Shown: positions 26,246-36,220 of the stretch, piece after piece
Position numbering within the stretch: position 1 is the stretch's first letter
How the letters are laid out: each line of letters begins with the position of its first letter
Origin: Peptococcaceae bacterium
GTDB lineage: Bacteria > Bacillota > Peptococcia > Peptococcales > Peptococcaceae
Reading direction: 5' to 3'
Assembly (NCBI GenBank): GCA_017399005.1
Contig: JAFQEO010000023.1
Location: 32,509 to 96,508 of the forward strand
Length of the DNA stretch: 64,000 nucleotides
Program-made: the position numbers and the translations under genes
The notes under the pieces: generated by a model
Told to the model about the DNA's origin: nothing
The model's database searches: none
The model's input: the letters and a program-made list of their open reading frames with translations, nothing else

Positions 26246-28597
26246 ATGAACAAACAGATTTTAAATGAACAGGAAATCCTACTGCTGGATAAATGGTGGA
26301 GAGCTTCCAACTATTTATCGGCAGGACAGCTTTATTTACTGGATAATCCGCTTCTGGAAACACCGCTTACCAGAGAACAGATTAAGCGTAAAATTGTTGG
26401 CCACTGGGGGACCGTACCAGGGCAGAACTTTATTTACACCCACTTGAACCGTATGATAAAAAAATACGACCTGAATATGATTTATCTTTCCGGGCCAGGG
26501 CATGGCGGCAATGCCATGGTGGCACAGTCCTGGATGGATGGAAGCTACAGTGAGGTCTATCCAAATGTAGGGCAGGATAAAGACGGGCTGCAGAAAATGT
26601 TTAAGCAGTTTTCTTTCCCTGGCGGAATTTCCAGCCATGTAGCGCCGGAAGTGCCGGGTTCCATTCATGAAGGCGGCGAACTGGGGTATTCGCTGGCGCA
26701 TGCATTTGGCGCCGTGTTTGACAATCCGGATTTAATCGCCGCCTGTGTGGTAGGTGACGGTGAGGCTGAAACCGGGCCGCTGGCCACTGCATGGCAGAGC
26801 AATAAATTTTTAAGCCCTGTAACCGATGGTGCGGTATTGCCGATATTACATCTGAACGGTTATAAAATTGCCAACCCGACCATTCTGGCTCGTATTCCGA
26901 AAGAAGATTTACAGAAATTCTTTGAAGGTATGGGCTGGAAACCATACTTCGTGGAAGGCAGTAATCCTGCCTGTATGCATGAAGCAATGGCAGCTGCTCT
27001 GGAGCAGGCATATCAGGATATTCAGGCAATTCAGCAGACGGCAAGAAACGGCAGCCTGAAACTGCCTTACTACTGGCCGATGATTGTTCTGCGTGCTCCA
27101 AAAGGCTGGACCGGGCCGAAAGAAGTAGACGGTAAAAAAATTGAAGATACCTTCCGCGCACATCAGGTTCCAATTAACATGAGCAAACCGGAACATGTGC
27201 AGATGGTGGAAGCGTGGCTTAGAAGCTATAAACCGGAAGAACTGTTTACGGCTGATGGCGATTTAGTGCCGGAACTGAAGGCTTTTGCGCCGGAAGGGAA
27301 TCGCCGTATGGCGGCCAATCCGCATGCAAACGGGGGGCTTCTGCTGCGCGATTTAAAACTTCCTGATTTTAGAGAATATGCGCTGGATGTGCCGGAACCG
27401 GGTGCTGTGGAAGCGCAGGATATGCTGGAACTGGGTGCTTTTGTGCGTGATATTGTAAAAATGAATCCGCAGACGTTCCGCATTTTCGGGCCGGATGAAA
27501 CCATGTCTAACCGTTTGAATAAAGTGTTTGAAGTGACCGGCCGCACCTGGAATGCGGAAACCGTAGACGGCGATGAATATCTGGACGGCACCGGCCGTAT
27601 TGTGGATTCTATGCTGTCTGAACACTGCTGCGAAGGGTGGCTGGAAGGTTATCTGCTGACAGGCCGTCATGGTATTTTTAACAGTTATGAGGCATTTATC
27701 CGCATTGTGGATTCCATGGCATCCCAGCATGCAAAATGGCTGAAAGTAACCAGTGAACTTCCATGGAGAGCGGAAATCTCGTCCCTGAACTATATTCTGT
27801 CGTCTAATGTATGGCAGCAGGATCATAACGGCTATACCCATCAGGACCCTGGTTTTATCGACCATCTGGCTAACAAAAAAGCCGATGTGGTTCGTATGTA
27901 CTTCCCGCCGGATACCAACTGTCTGTTAAGCTGTTTTGACCATTGTGTGCGGAGTAGAAACTATATCAATGTTATGGTAACATCCAAACATGCCCGTCCA
28001 CAGTGGCTTAACATGGAGCAGGCAGTGAAACACTGCACCCAGGGCATCGGCATCTGGGAATGGGCATCCAGTGATGCCGGCAGTGAACCGGATATCGTAA
28101 TGGCGTGTTGCGGCGATGCACCGACACTGGAAACACTGGCAGCCGTATCCATTCTGCGTGAGAAACTGCCGGAACTGAAAGTGCGTGTGGTGAATGTGGT
28201 GGATCTTATGCGTCTGCAGGATACCTCCCAGCATCCACATGGCTTGACCCAGTCCGACTACGACATGATTTTCACCAAAGATAAGCCGATTCTGTTTGCA
28301 TATCACGGCTATCCATCGCTGATTCACGAACTGACCTATCGCAGAACCAACAAGGATTTACACGTTCGCGGTTACAAAGAAGAAGGCACCATCACGACAC
28401 CGTTTGATATGCGTGTGCAGAACGACATTGACCGCTTCCATCTGGTTATCGATGCTATTAAATTAATCCCTGCGCTCGCCAACAAAGGCGCAGCCGTTGT
28501 ACAGGAAATGAAAGATAAACTGGTAGAGCATAACCAGTACATCCGCGAATACGGCGTTGATATGCCGGAAGTCGCCGAATGGAAATGGAGTAAGTAG
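26246..28597 (+). CDS. xfp: Xylulose-5-phosphate/fructose-6-phosphate phosphoketolase
   Basis: 783 residues, full length for the family. Thiamine diphosphate binding is shown by [19 protein letters not shown]; also visible are [34 protein letters not shown] and the C-terminal [14 protein letters not shown]. It splits xylulose-5-P (or fructose-6-P) with phosphate into acetyl-P and glyceraldehyde-3-P (or erythrose-4-P), giving heterofermentative sugar use. AAGGAGG lies before the ATG at 26246. It is monocistronic with its own terminator. Confidence 0.97.
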   Translation: MNKQILNEQEILLLDKWWRASNYLSAGQLYLLDNPLLETPLTREQIKRKIVGHWGTVPGQNFIYTHLNRMIKKYDLNMIYLSGPGHGGNAMVAQSWMDGSYSEVYPNVGQDKDGLQKMFKQFSFPGGISSHVAPEVPGSIHEGGELGYSLAHAFGAVFDNPDLIAACVVGDGEAETGPLATAWQSNKFLSPVTDGAVLPILHLNGYKIANPTILARIPKEDLQKFFEGMGWKPYFVEGSNPACMHEAMAAALEQAYQDIQAIQQTARNGSLKLPYYWPMIVLRAPKGWTGPKEVDGKKIEDTFRAHQVPINMSKPEHVQMVEAWLRSYKPEELFTADGDLVPELKAFAPEGNRRMAANPHANGGLLLRDLKLPDFREYALDVPEPGAVEAQDMLELGAFVRDIVKMNPQTFRIFGPDETMSNRLNKVFEVTGRTWNAETVDGDEYLDGTGRIVDSMLSEHCCEGWLEGYLLTGRHGIFNSYEAFIRIVDSMASQHAKWLKVTSELPWRAEISSLNYILSSNVWQQDHNGYTHQDPGFIDHLANKKADVVRMYFPPDTNCLLSCFDHCVRSRNYINVMVTSKHARPQWLNMEQAVKHCTQGIGIWEWASSDAGSEPDIVMACCGDAPTLETLAAVSILREKLPELKVRVVNVVDLMRLQDTSQHPHGLTQSDYDMIFTKDKPILFAYHGYPSLIHELTYRRTNKDLHVRGYKEEGTITTPFDMRVQNDIDRFHLVIDAIKLIPALANKGAAVVQEMKDKLVEHNQYIREYGVDMPEVAEWKWSK

Positions 28598-28611
28598 AAT
28601 ATTGTAAACAG

Positions 28612-28637
28612 TAGGGGCGTCGTTTCGGCGCCCTTTG
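28612..28637 (+). terminator. Terminator after the phosphoketolase gene
   Basis: GGGCG pairs with CGCCC, with inner CG/CG pairs, followed by TTTGT. Confidence 0.6.
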
Positions 28638-28725
28638 TATATGGTTTTGTAGTTGTTCGATTAATTTTTTGTTGACTTTCATCATAATTTTATTGTAAAT
28701 ATTTTTTGAATGCACACCAACTTTG

Positions 28726-28754
28726 TTGACTTATATCGTAATTATACATATAAT
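28726..28754 (+). promoter_or_regulatory. Sigma-A promoter of the AbiE operon
   Basis: TTGACT, exactly 17 bp, TATAAT. A second TTTGTTGACTT block lies about 56 bp upstream (near 28670), each followed by ATNATC-like A+T-rich sequence; these direct repeats are candidate binding sites for autoregulation by the antitoxin. Confidence 0.8.
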
Positions 28755-28785
28755 ATTATTAAGTTGTCACAACCGAGGTGAGAGA

Positions 28786-29379
28786 ATGGATTACACGACA
28801 AAACTTACTGCTATTGCAAAATCGCATGGTGGAATTATTCAAACGAAAGTAGCAGCGCAACACGGCATTTCCAAAGCGATGCTTTATAAGTTATGCAAAG
28901 AAGATAAAATTTATCGCATTGCAAAAGGACAGTACATTCTTCCCGATGATATGCAGGATGAATTACTGGCAATCAGCAACCGTTCGGAAAAAGTAATCTT
29001 TTCTCACGAAACAGCGCTTTATCTTCACGGAATTTCTGATCGCACACCATTTGAGCATACAGTTACAGCACCGTCCGGTTGTATTCCGTCTGCGGCAATT
29101 AAAGCTGAATGCAGGGTATATTATATCAAACCTGAGCTGTTTGAAATGGGAAAAACAACTCTAAGGACACCTGCAGGAAACAGCGTTCCTGTATATGATC
29201 TTGAACGAACAATCTGTGATGTAATTCGCAGCCGTAATAAAGTGGGAACAGAAACTTTCCTTGCGGCATTGAAGCTGTATGCGGTGAATCCAAAGAAAAA
29301 TTTGAACAAATTAAACTCTTATGCAAAAAAGATGCGGGTATCTAATATCCTGCGCCAGTATTTGGAGGTGCTTCTGTGA
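28786..29379 (+). CDS. abiEi: AbiEi-family antitoxin (type IV toxin-antitoxin)
   Basis: 197 residues. An N-terminal winged helix (KLTAIAKSHGGIIQTKVAAQ, then HGISKAMLYKLCKEDKIYRI) is followed by the AbiEi C-terminal domain (SHETALYLHGISDRTPFEHTVT and YDLERTICDVIRSRN). AbiEi represses its own operon and neutralises AbiEii without binding it. Start ATG at 28786 follows GAGGTGAGAG. Its stop overlaps the GTG start of the toxin (GTGA). The gene is more A+T-rich than its flanks, as expected for acquired DNA. Confidence 0.93.
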   Translation: MDYTTKLTAIAKSHGGIIQTKVAAQHGISKAMLYKLCKEDKIYRIAKGQYILPDDMQDELLAISNRSEKVIFSHETALYLHGISDRTPFEHTVTAPSGCIPSAAIKAECRVYYIKPELFEMGKTTLRTPAGNSVPVYDLERTICDVIRSRNKVGTETFLAALKLYAVNPKKNLNKLNSYAKKMRVSNILRQYLEVLL

Positions 29380-30200
29380 GTAATGCAATGAGCTTGAAAG
29401 CAAAAATTCGTAATATCGCCAAACAGAAGAATATTCCTGCACAAGTTATTTTGCAGAACTATATGTTTGAGCGTTTGCTTGTCCGTCTTTCTGCATCCGA
29501 ATATAAAGAAAAATTTGTATTAAAGGGCGGTATGCTGGTGGCAGCACTGGTTGGATTGGACAATCGAGCCACGATGGATCTGGATACGACATTAAAGAAT
29601 CTGCCCCTCACACCGGAAACAATCCATTGCGCATTGGAGCAGATCTGTACCATCCCCTTTGATGATGATGTGATTTTTGAAATCGGAACTATCTCGCCAA
29701 TACGGGAGGATGACATTTACGGCGGCTATCGTGTTATGCTGAATGCAAGGTTTGATACACTGCTGACGCCGCTCAGTATTGATGTGTCCACCGGCGATGT
29801 GATTACGCCTTATGCGGTACGTTACAACTTCACTGAAATTTTCGATGACGAAAAATCTTACGAATTGTGGGCATATAACATTGAAACCGTTATGGCGGAA
29901 AAGGTAGAAACTATATTGCGGCGCAGTGTGTTCAATACGCGTCCCAGAGATTTTTACGATGCCTACATATTGACCACTACACAGAAGTTCAATAAAGCGG
30001 TGTTTGCAGAGGCTCTGAAAGCAACAGCAAACCATCGCGGTACTACTCAACAGATTGCAGATGTGTCTGACATTCTTCACAACATCGAAGAAAGTCCGGA
30101 GCTCCAAACAATGTGGGATAAGTACCGCAAGCAATTCTCATACGCTAAGGATATTGAGTACAGTCAGATTATGGCTGTGCTGAAAATGCTCATGGAATAA
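29376..30200 (+). CDS. abiEii: AbiEii/AbiGii nucleotidyltransferase toxin
   Basis: 274 residues. The nucleotidyltransferase signature appears as FVLKGGMLVAALVGLDNRATMDLDTTLK (read in two parts) with the catalytic GG and DxD residues, then LSIDVSTGDVI and AEKVETILRRSVFNTRPRDFYD. AbiEii transfers nucleotides, probably to tRNA or nucleotides, stops growth and gives abortive phage resistance. Start is GTG at 29376, overlapping the antitoxin stop. It forms a complete type IV pair with the upstream gene. Confidence 0.94.
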   Translation: MSNAMSLKAKIRNIAKQKNIPAQVILQNYMFERLLVRLSASEYKEKFVLKGGMLVAALVGLDNRATMDLDTTLKNLPLTPETIHCALEQICTIPFDDDVIFEIGTISPIREDDIYGGYRVMLNARFDTLLTPLSIDVSTGDVITPYAVRYNFTEIFDDEKSYELWAYNIETVMAEKVETILRRSVFNTRPRDFYDAYILTTTQKFNKAVFAEALKATANHRGTTQQIADVSDILHNIEESPELQTMWDKYRKQFSYAKDIEYSQIMAVLKMLME

Positions 30201-30221
30201 AAGCGAAAACGGAATAAAAAT

Positions 30222-30256
30222 ATCCCCACAGTTAAAGTATTACTGATTGCGGGGAT
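30222..30256 (+). terminator. Hairpin between AbiEii and the holin-like toxin
   Basis: ATCCCC pairs with GGGGAT, with an inner CAGT/ACTG. No T-run follows, so it may be a leader hairpin of the downstream toxin mRNA rather than a terminator. Confidence 0.45.
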
Positions 30257-30286
30257 ACATTGCATACGGTTTGCCCTATAAGGGGG

Positions 30287-30385
30287 GTGGTAGTCATAGT
30301 TACATGGGAAGGGTTATTGTGCGTTATTGCAGCTGCCTCGCTCATTGTTAAGATTATCGCCTTGATAATGGGCAAGAAACAGTAA
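30287..30385 (+). CDS. Holin-like small membrane toxin (type I toxin-antitoxin)
   Basis: A short frame ending TWEGLLCVIAAASLIVKIIAL plus IMGKKQ: one membrane helix and a basic tail, matching the 'putative holin-like toxin' peptides that begin MVTWE or MVTYE in Bacillota. The only ordinary start in frame is GTG at 30287, which overlaps the AGGGGGG ribosome-binding site. Eight bases after that site, exactly where the family starts, the codon is ATA (30296) followed by GTT ACA TGG. So either ATA is used, or an ATG-to-ATA change has weakened the toxin. An antisense RNA gene faces it from the right. Confidence 0.65.
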   Translation: MVVIVTWEGLLCVIAAASLIVKIIALIMGKKQ

Positions 30386-30394
30386 TTTGATTAA

Positions 30395-30487
30395 ATAAAA
30401 AATTACTCCCGTCTATGACCTGGAAAATCGTGACGGGAGCAATCCACACATTTTTGAGGGCGAGCCGTTAGGCTTTCTCTCTTTTCT
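30395..30487 (-). ncRNA. Candidate antisense antitoxin RNA
   Basis: On the minus strand TTGACG (30516-30521), a 16-bp spacer and TATAAT (30494-30499) form a strong promoter. Transcription would start near 30487, run left, and end at the hairpin GCTCCCGTC/GACGGGAG (30405-30440), which is followed by AATTTTTTATTT. The roughly 90-nt RNA converges on the 3' end of the holin-like toxin mRNA, the layout of Fst/RNAII-type and TxpA/RatA-type systems. The plus strand has its own terminator AGCC-GTTA-GGCT plus T-run near 30463-30485, so the two RNAs would overlap there. Confidence 0.7.
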
Positions 30488-30493
30488 ATTTTT

Positions 30494-30521
30494 ATTATAG
30501 CAAAATGAAATTATTCGTCAA
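30494..30521 (-). promoter_or_regulatory. Sigma-A promoter of the antisense RNA
   Basis: Minus-strand TTGACG, 16 bp, TATAAT, with no protein gene downstream that could use it. Confidence 0.75.
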
Positions 30522-30551
30522 GAAGAATATTTTGCATATATAAAAAAACTG

Positions 30552-30722
30552 GCTCTGGAGAATGAATAAATCCCCGTCGCTTGAACTTCTTAAAGCAGAG
30601 GCCGAAGGCAGCCGGTCAAGAGTGCGTAGCATGCCGTTTTACGGCACTTATGCCCTTGACAGTCTGATTCGGTTCTGCTAAAAGAGATTCCGGCGACGGG
30701 GAATTTTAATAATCTCCAGAGC
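30552..30722. repeat. 171-bp imperfect palindrome
   Basis: The whole element folds on itself: GCTCTGGAGA/TCTCCAGAGC at the ends, then AATCCCCGTCGC/GCGACGGGGAATT, AGCAGAGGCCGAA/TTCGGTTCTGCT, GGTCAAG/CTTGAC and a tip GTGC..GCCGTTTTACGGCAC. It carries no frame and shares no core with the 11593/52981 repeat family. It could be a non-autonomous mobile element (MITE-like) or a structured RNA. It sits between the type I toxin-antitoxin locus and the convergent TDT gene. Confidence 0.65.
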
Positions 30723-31135
30723 TTCGGGGTAAGGGCAGAGCCCATAATACTTTATAAATGTTTTTAAAGTTTAAATGTTTTCAGGTGTAAGGATGTATGA
30801 AATGTATACATTCCAGTAACCTTTCTGATATTTTTGTTTTTTCAGGGAAAGAGTATAGAAAAAATATACATCTTTACACAAATCGCATGGTTGACACAAA
30901 AAGTTTACATAAAAGTTTACATGGAGTGTTCAGGAGTTTACATACATTGATGACGAAATGACAGGATGACGAGATTTTTTATATCTTCTTCTGTATTTTT
31001 AAAATTTTCAAAGGGATATAGGAAAAAAGTTGTCATCTCGTCATTTTTCCCATGGTTGAGCGAAATTTTCGTCATAAAGTCGTCATCTTTTCGTCATCGG
31101 AGATGGGAAGTCATCATCTGTTGATGAATATGGGG
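30723..31135. other. Gene-free A+T-rich stretch with phased repeats
   Basis: No gene is visible. AGTTTACAT occurs at 30902, 30914 and 30935. TCGTCAT occurs at 31038, 31069, 31080 and 31091, the last three exactly 11 bp apart, and its inverse ATGACGA at 30950 and 30966. The spacings are close to whole helical turns, as in iterons or multimeric operator sites. No replication gene is adjacent. Confidence 0.55.
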
Positions 31136-32071
31136 TTACCGTTTACACAAAGCGTACAGATAGCGCACCAGTACATAGGTTACCATGATGACGGCTATTA
31201 TCTGTTCGGCCATTACCATTCCGTGCAGAGCAGACGGAATGGTAATGTTGATATTTTCGAGATAAAGGAGCAGTTTCTGCATGGCAACGGCAGGAATGAC
31301 AAATGGAAAGGTCAGTGCCCCATAGCTTGGATAAAACGGGAGCCGCAGAATACCGGGCAGCCGGGTTAATACAAATACATAGGCAATCTGTGCAATCAGT
31401 GTAAAGAGAATGGTTAATACCGGTTCCGGTTCCGGGATTGCGGTCAGATAACCTGCCAGCACCAGATTGAATGGTGCAGCCAGAATACAGATGGTAGGCT
31501 GTGCTGCTTCGGCCACCGGCAGTTTCCAGTAACGGTATGCAGAAATTGGATACCACGGCAGGAAAATGATAAAATGCAGCCAGAACAGAAGGATGCCCGG
31601 TTCTTCCATATGAACAGCCGGTGCAATCACAGCTGCCAGCATATTGCCTCCATACAGGACATTCCAGCTGGTAAATACATTGCTTAACTGGAAGTGTTTG
31701 AGATACTTCCAGCTGAAGATACCGATCAGTATAAAATTGGCAATATTCGCAATAATCCAGAGCCAGAGTGCTGTTTTACTGTAGTATGGCGCGAGTGCGG
31801 CCGAAAATTGCAGCAGTGTCATAAAAAATGCTTCAAATACGCTGAGAGCTAATGGATTCATCAGCTCTTTTTTTGCATCCGGCCAGCACAGAAGCAGCTT
31901 TGCCAGCAGGGCGGCCCAGAGTATAGCGGCTGCGGCCAGATACAGCCAGTGAAGCAATGTGGAGTAATTGTTCAGCATATTTCCCACAGCTGCCAGCCCA
32001 AGGGTAACACCGCAAACCGGAACAGGCAGTTTATGCAGAATATGATAAAAACGGCTATTGGACAGAGTCAT
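31136..32071 (-). CDS. TDT/SLAC1-family transporter (TehA-like)
   Basis: 311 residues with ten predicted membrane helices. The start FYHILHKLPVPVCGVTLGLAAVG resembles the TDT (tellurite-resistance/dicarboxylate, SLAC1) family opening, whose members are anion channels or C4-dicarboxylate carriers. GGTGAG lies just upstream of the ATG at 32071. No partner gene. The substrate is not predictable; the tellurite label for this family is often accidental. Confidence 0.82.
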   Translation of the reverse strand: MTLSNSRFYHILHKLPVPVCGVTLGLAAVGNMLNNYSTLLHWLYLAAAAILWAALLAKLLLCWPDAKKELMNPLALSVFEAFFMTLLQFSAALAPYYSKTALWLWIIANIANFILIGIFSWKYLKHFQLSNVFTSWNVLYGGNMLAAVIAPAVHMEEPGILLFWLHFIIFLPWYPISAYRYWKLPVAEAAQPTICILAAPFNLVLAGYLTAIPEPEPVLTILFTLIAQIAYVFVLTRLPGILRLPFYPSYGALTFPFVIPAVAMQKLLLYLENINITIPSALHGMVMAEQIIAVIMVTYVLVRYLYALCKR

Positions 32072-32184
32072 AATCTCACCACCAGAATAAATCAGTTATA
32101 CGATGTTTATTATAGCGTATTGCATACTGGTTTTCCATTCATCAGAGCAATTCCGTGCAATGGTGTAAAAAAAGAGCAAAAAAA

Positions 32185-32207
32185 GCGAGCAGCCGAAGCC
32201 GCTCGCC
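32185..32207 (-). terminator. Intrinsic terminator of gap
   Basis: GCGAGC pairs with GCTCGC around AGCCGAAGCC (itself partly paired); the minus-strand reading continues TTTTTTTTGC. It lies 36 bp after the gap stop. Confidence 0.88.
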
Positions 32208-32242
32208 CGTGTGTTACCTGATTGATTTGTCGATAACCGGAA

Positions 32243-33238
32243 TTATTTGCCAATGTAAGCAGCCAGGTCAACAACACGGCAGGAGTAACCCCATTCGTTG
32301 TCGTACCAGGCCATGATTTTCAGCATGGTGTCGTCCATAACCATGGTGGACAGACCATCAACGATACTGGAACGGTCATCGCCGTTGTAGTCGATAGATA
32401 CCAGTGGTTTGTCGGAGTAGCCCAGGATGCCTTTCATTTCGCCTTCGGAAGCAGCTTTTAATAAAGCGTTTACTTCTTCTGCAGTTACTTTTTCTTCTAA
32501 TTCGAATACAACGTCAACCAGAGATACGTTTGGTGTTGGAACACGCAGAGCCAGACCTGTCAGTTTGCCTTTCATTGCAGGGATTACTTCACCTACAGCT
32601 TTAGCAGCACCAGTGGTGGTAGGAATGATAGACTGTGCGCAGCCTCTTGCACGACGATAGTCTTTGTGACGGTTGTCCAGGTTTTTCTGGTCGTTGGTGA
32701 AAGAGTGAACAGTTGTCATAACACCGTGTTTAATGGTGTAGTTGTTGTTGATTACTTTTACAACTGGAGCCAGGCAGTTTGTGGTGCAGGAAGCGTTGGA
32801 GATTACCTGCATGTCTGGTGTGTAGATTTCTTCGTTTACACCCATAACGATGGTAGCGTCAACATTTTTACCAGGTGCGGAGATGATAACTTTTTTTGCA
32901 CCGTTGTCCAGATGAACCTGGCAGTCTTCTTTGGTTTTGAATTTACCGGTGCAGTCGATAACTACGTCAACACCCAGTTCGCCCCAAGGCAGATTTTTTG
33001 GGTCACGGTCGCTTAACAGACGGATTTTTTTGCCGTCGATTACCAGGCTGTCTTCTGTGTAGGAAACTTCGCCTCTGTAGGTGCCGTGTGTGGAGTCGTA
33101 CTGGAACAGGTGTGCAGTACCTTCTGGGTTGGATGTGCTGTTGATTGCTACAACTTCTACATCTTCATGCTGCATCGCTACGCGTACGCATAAGCGACCG
33201 ATACGACCAAACCCGTTAATACCAATTTTTGTTGCCAT
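32243..33238 (-). CDS. gap: Glyceraldehyde-3-phosphate dehydrogenase, type I
   Basis: 331 residues. NAD-binding motif KIGINGFGRIGRL at the N-terminus, active-site ISNASCTTNCLAPV with the catalytic cysteine near residue 151, and WYDNEWGYSCRVVDL at the end. It oxidises glyceraldehyde-3-P to 1,3-bisphosphoglycerate. CGGAGG precedes the ATG. The gene stands alone, not in a gap-pgk-tpi operon. It is divergent from greA. Confidence 0.98.
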   Translation of the reverse strand: MATKIGINGFGRIGRLCVRVAMQHEDVEVVAINSTSNPEGTAHLFQYDSTHGTYRGEVSYTEDSLVIDGKKIRLLSDRDPKNLPWGELGVDVVIDCTGKFKTKEDCQVHLDNGAKKVIISAPGKNVDATIVMGVNEEIYTPDMQVISNASCTTNCLAPVVKVINNNYTIKHGVMTTVHSFTNDQKNLDNRHKDYRRARGCAQSIIPTTTGAAKAVGEVIPAMKGKLTGLALRVPTPNVSLVDVVFELEEKVTAEEVNALLKAASEGEMKGILGYSDKPLVSIDYNGDDRSSIVDGLSTMVMDDTMLKIMAWYDNEWGYSCRVVDLAAYIGK

Positions 33239-33334
33239 AATAATGAAACCTCCGTTTTTTATATATAGTTTTGATTAAGAAATACACAATAAATCAATCC
33301 TATTATAATACGAATTCTATCGCAAATAAAGACC

Positions 33335-33363
33335 TTGACAAAAAGAAAAACTAAACCTATAAT
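33335..33363 (+). promoter_or_regulatory. Perfect consensus sigma-A promoter of greA-lysS
   Basis: TTGACA, 17-bp spacer, TATAAT: both hexamers match consensus exactly, about 50 bp before the greA GTG. It should be a strong constitutive promoter for the greA-lysS pair. Confidence 0.92.
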
Positions 33364-33412
33364 CAAAAGATATGCAAGTTACTATATTATCGAATGTAAG
33401 GAGCGTTATAAA

Positions 33413-33892
33413 GTGAGCGAACAGGATGTAATTTTAACGCGTGAAGGTCTGCAGCAGCTGGAAGAGGAACTGGAAAATCTGCGCACAGTAAAACGGACCG
33501 AGGTAAAAGAACGTTTAAAAGAAGCCATTGCATTAGGGGACTTAAGTGAAAACTCCGAATACGATGATGCGAAAAACGAACAGGCTTTCATGGAAGGCCG
33601 CATTCTGGAACTGGAAAAAATGATTCGCAATGCAAAAATCATCGAAGAAGGTGAACAGCAGGCGGATGTGATTCGTGTAGGTTCCCTGGTAACTGTAAAA
33701 GATATTGAGTTTGACGAAATTACTGAATACAGACTGGTTGGTACTGTAGAGGCCGACCCAATGAACAACCGTATTTCCAATGAATCTCCAGTAGGGAGAG
33801 CTCTGCTGGGCCATAAAGCAGGCGAAGTGATTGATGTAGAAGTACCTGCAGGCGTTATTCAGCTGGAAATTATCGAAATCAGCATGGCGTAA
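33413..33892 (+). CDS. greA: Transcription elongation factor GreA
   Basis: 159 residues, the family's normal length. N-terminal coiled coil [19 protein letters not shown] and the tip [19 protein letters not shown], whose acidic residues trigger RNA cleavage in backtracked polymerase; the C-terminal FKBP-like domain ends [20 protein letters not shown]. Start is GTG at 33413 behind AAGGAGCG; the longer frame runs through the promoter. lysS follows 30 bp downstream, a frequent pairing. Confidence 0.97.
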   Translation: MSEQDVILTREGLQQLEEELENLRTVKRTEVKERLKEAIALGDLSENSEYDDAKNEQAFMEGRILELEKMIRNAKIIEEGEQQADVIRVGSLVTVKDIEFDEITEYRLVGTVEADPMNNRISNESPVGRALLGHKAGEVIDVEVPAGVIQLEIIEISMA

Positions 33893-35410
<1,518 letters not shown>

Positions 35411-35449
35411 TCTCAAGGCTCACAAAGCCCGATAAATGAATATAGTTTG

Positions 35450-35480
35450 AGCGCCAGATATTGCATCTGGCGCTTTTTTA
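35450..35480 (+). terminator. Intrinsic terminator of lysS
   Basis: AGCGCCAGAT pairs with ATCTGGCGCT around ATTGC, followed by TTTTTT. Confidence 0.93.
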
Positions 35481-35503
35481 CACCCGAATTTACACCAGTT
35501 TTA

Positions 35504-35532
35504 TTGACGACATAGTATTATATATATATAAT
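35504..35532 (+). promoter_or_regulatory. Sigma-A promoter of the Phd/RelE pair
   Basis: TTGACG, 17 bp, TATAAT, 42 bp before the antitoxin start. The spacer and flanks are alternating TA, which may form part of the antitoxin operator. Confidence 0.8.
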
Positions 35533-35573
35533 TAAAGTATAATATTGATATATTACTGCGAGGAGGAATGAAT

Positions 35574-35843
35574 ATGCAGATACGCCCATCGGCAGCAATC
35601 AGACAGAATTATAATGAAATAGCAGAGTTGTGCAGAAAAACCGCCGAACCTGTTTACCTGACCAAAAATGGTGAAGGTGATTTGGTAGTTATGGATATTG
35701 TATCGTTTACAAGACGCGAAAAAATGCTGAAACTTCGTGAGGAACTGCTGGCGGTTGAAGAAGACAGACAGGCGGGGCGTGTAGGTTGCAGTCTGGATGA
35801 ACTGGAAAACTATCTGGATGATATTCTGACAATAGAGGTGTAG
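35574..35843 (+). CDS. Phd/YefM-family antitoxin
   Basis: 89 residues. The N-terminal Phd DNA-binding fold is seen as MQIRPSAAIRQNYNEIAELC and PVYLTKNGEGDLVVMDIVSF, followed by a helical toxin-binding tail. It represses the operon and neutralises the downstream RelE-type toxin. The ATG at 35574 lies six bases after GAGGAGGA; the ATG at 35568 is too close. The toxin gene begins three bases after its stop. Confidence 0.92.
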   Translation: MQIRPSAAIRQNYNEIAELCRKTAEPVYLTKNGEGDLVVMDIVSFTRREKMLKLREELLAVEEDRQAGRVGCSLDELENYLDDILTIEV

Positions 35844-35846
35844 TGT

Positions 35847-36164
35847 ATGACAGAGTTGAAGAAATATCAAGTGATTGTTTCCGACAAAGCGATGCGTATG
35901 CTGGGGAATCATATTCGTTTTCTGGCTGATGCAGACAGAAATGCGGCAACAGAAACAAAAGAGAAAATTATGGCTGCGCTTCGTTCTCTTACAGAATTGC
36001 CGGAACGGTATCCGTTTTTTCATGCAGAGTATATTCCATCCAATAAATATCATAAAATGGTGATTGATAGACGATACCTTGCACTATATCAGATAAAAGA
36101 TACAAGCGTATATGTAGATTATATTTTAGATTGTCGTCAGGATTATGAATGGCTGATACATTAA
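35847..36164 (+). CDS. RelE/ParE-family toxin
   Basis: 105 residues with the ParE/RelE fold: VIVSDKAMRMLGNHIRFLAD, a basic helix region, LTELPERYPFF, MVIDRRYLALYQIKDTSVYVDYILDCRQDY. Members cleave ribosome-bound mRNA or poison gyrase; the Y-I-L-D-C-R-Q-D-Y ending is nearer the type II RelE/ParE plasmid-stabilisation group (PF05016). It follows its antitoxin and ends in a terminator shared with the convergent XRE gene. Confidence 0.9.
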   Translation: MTELKKYQVIVSDKAMRMLGNHIRFLADADRNAATETKEKIMAALRSLTELPERYPFFHAEYIPSNKYHKMVIDRRYLALYQIKDTSVYVDYILDCRQDYEWLIH

Positions 36165-36176
36165 CGTTATTATGAA

Positions 36177-36220
36177 GAAAACCGCTAGAAATGTGATACT
36201 TACATTTTTAGCGGTTTTTT
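36177..36220. terminator. Bidirectional intrinsic terminator
   Basis: AAAACCGCTAGAAATGT pairs with ACATTTTTAGCGGTTTT (with one mismatch), T-runs on both strands. It separates the RelE toxin gene from the convergent XRE gene. Confidence 0.88.

Noticed and set aside
30902..31097. CRISPR array
   Set aside because: The repeats are 7-9 bp with very short or irregular spacing and no cas genes are nearby.
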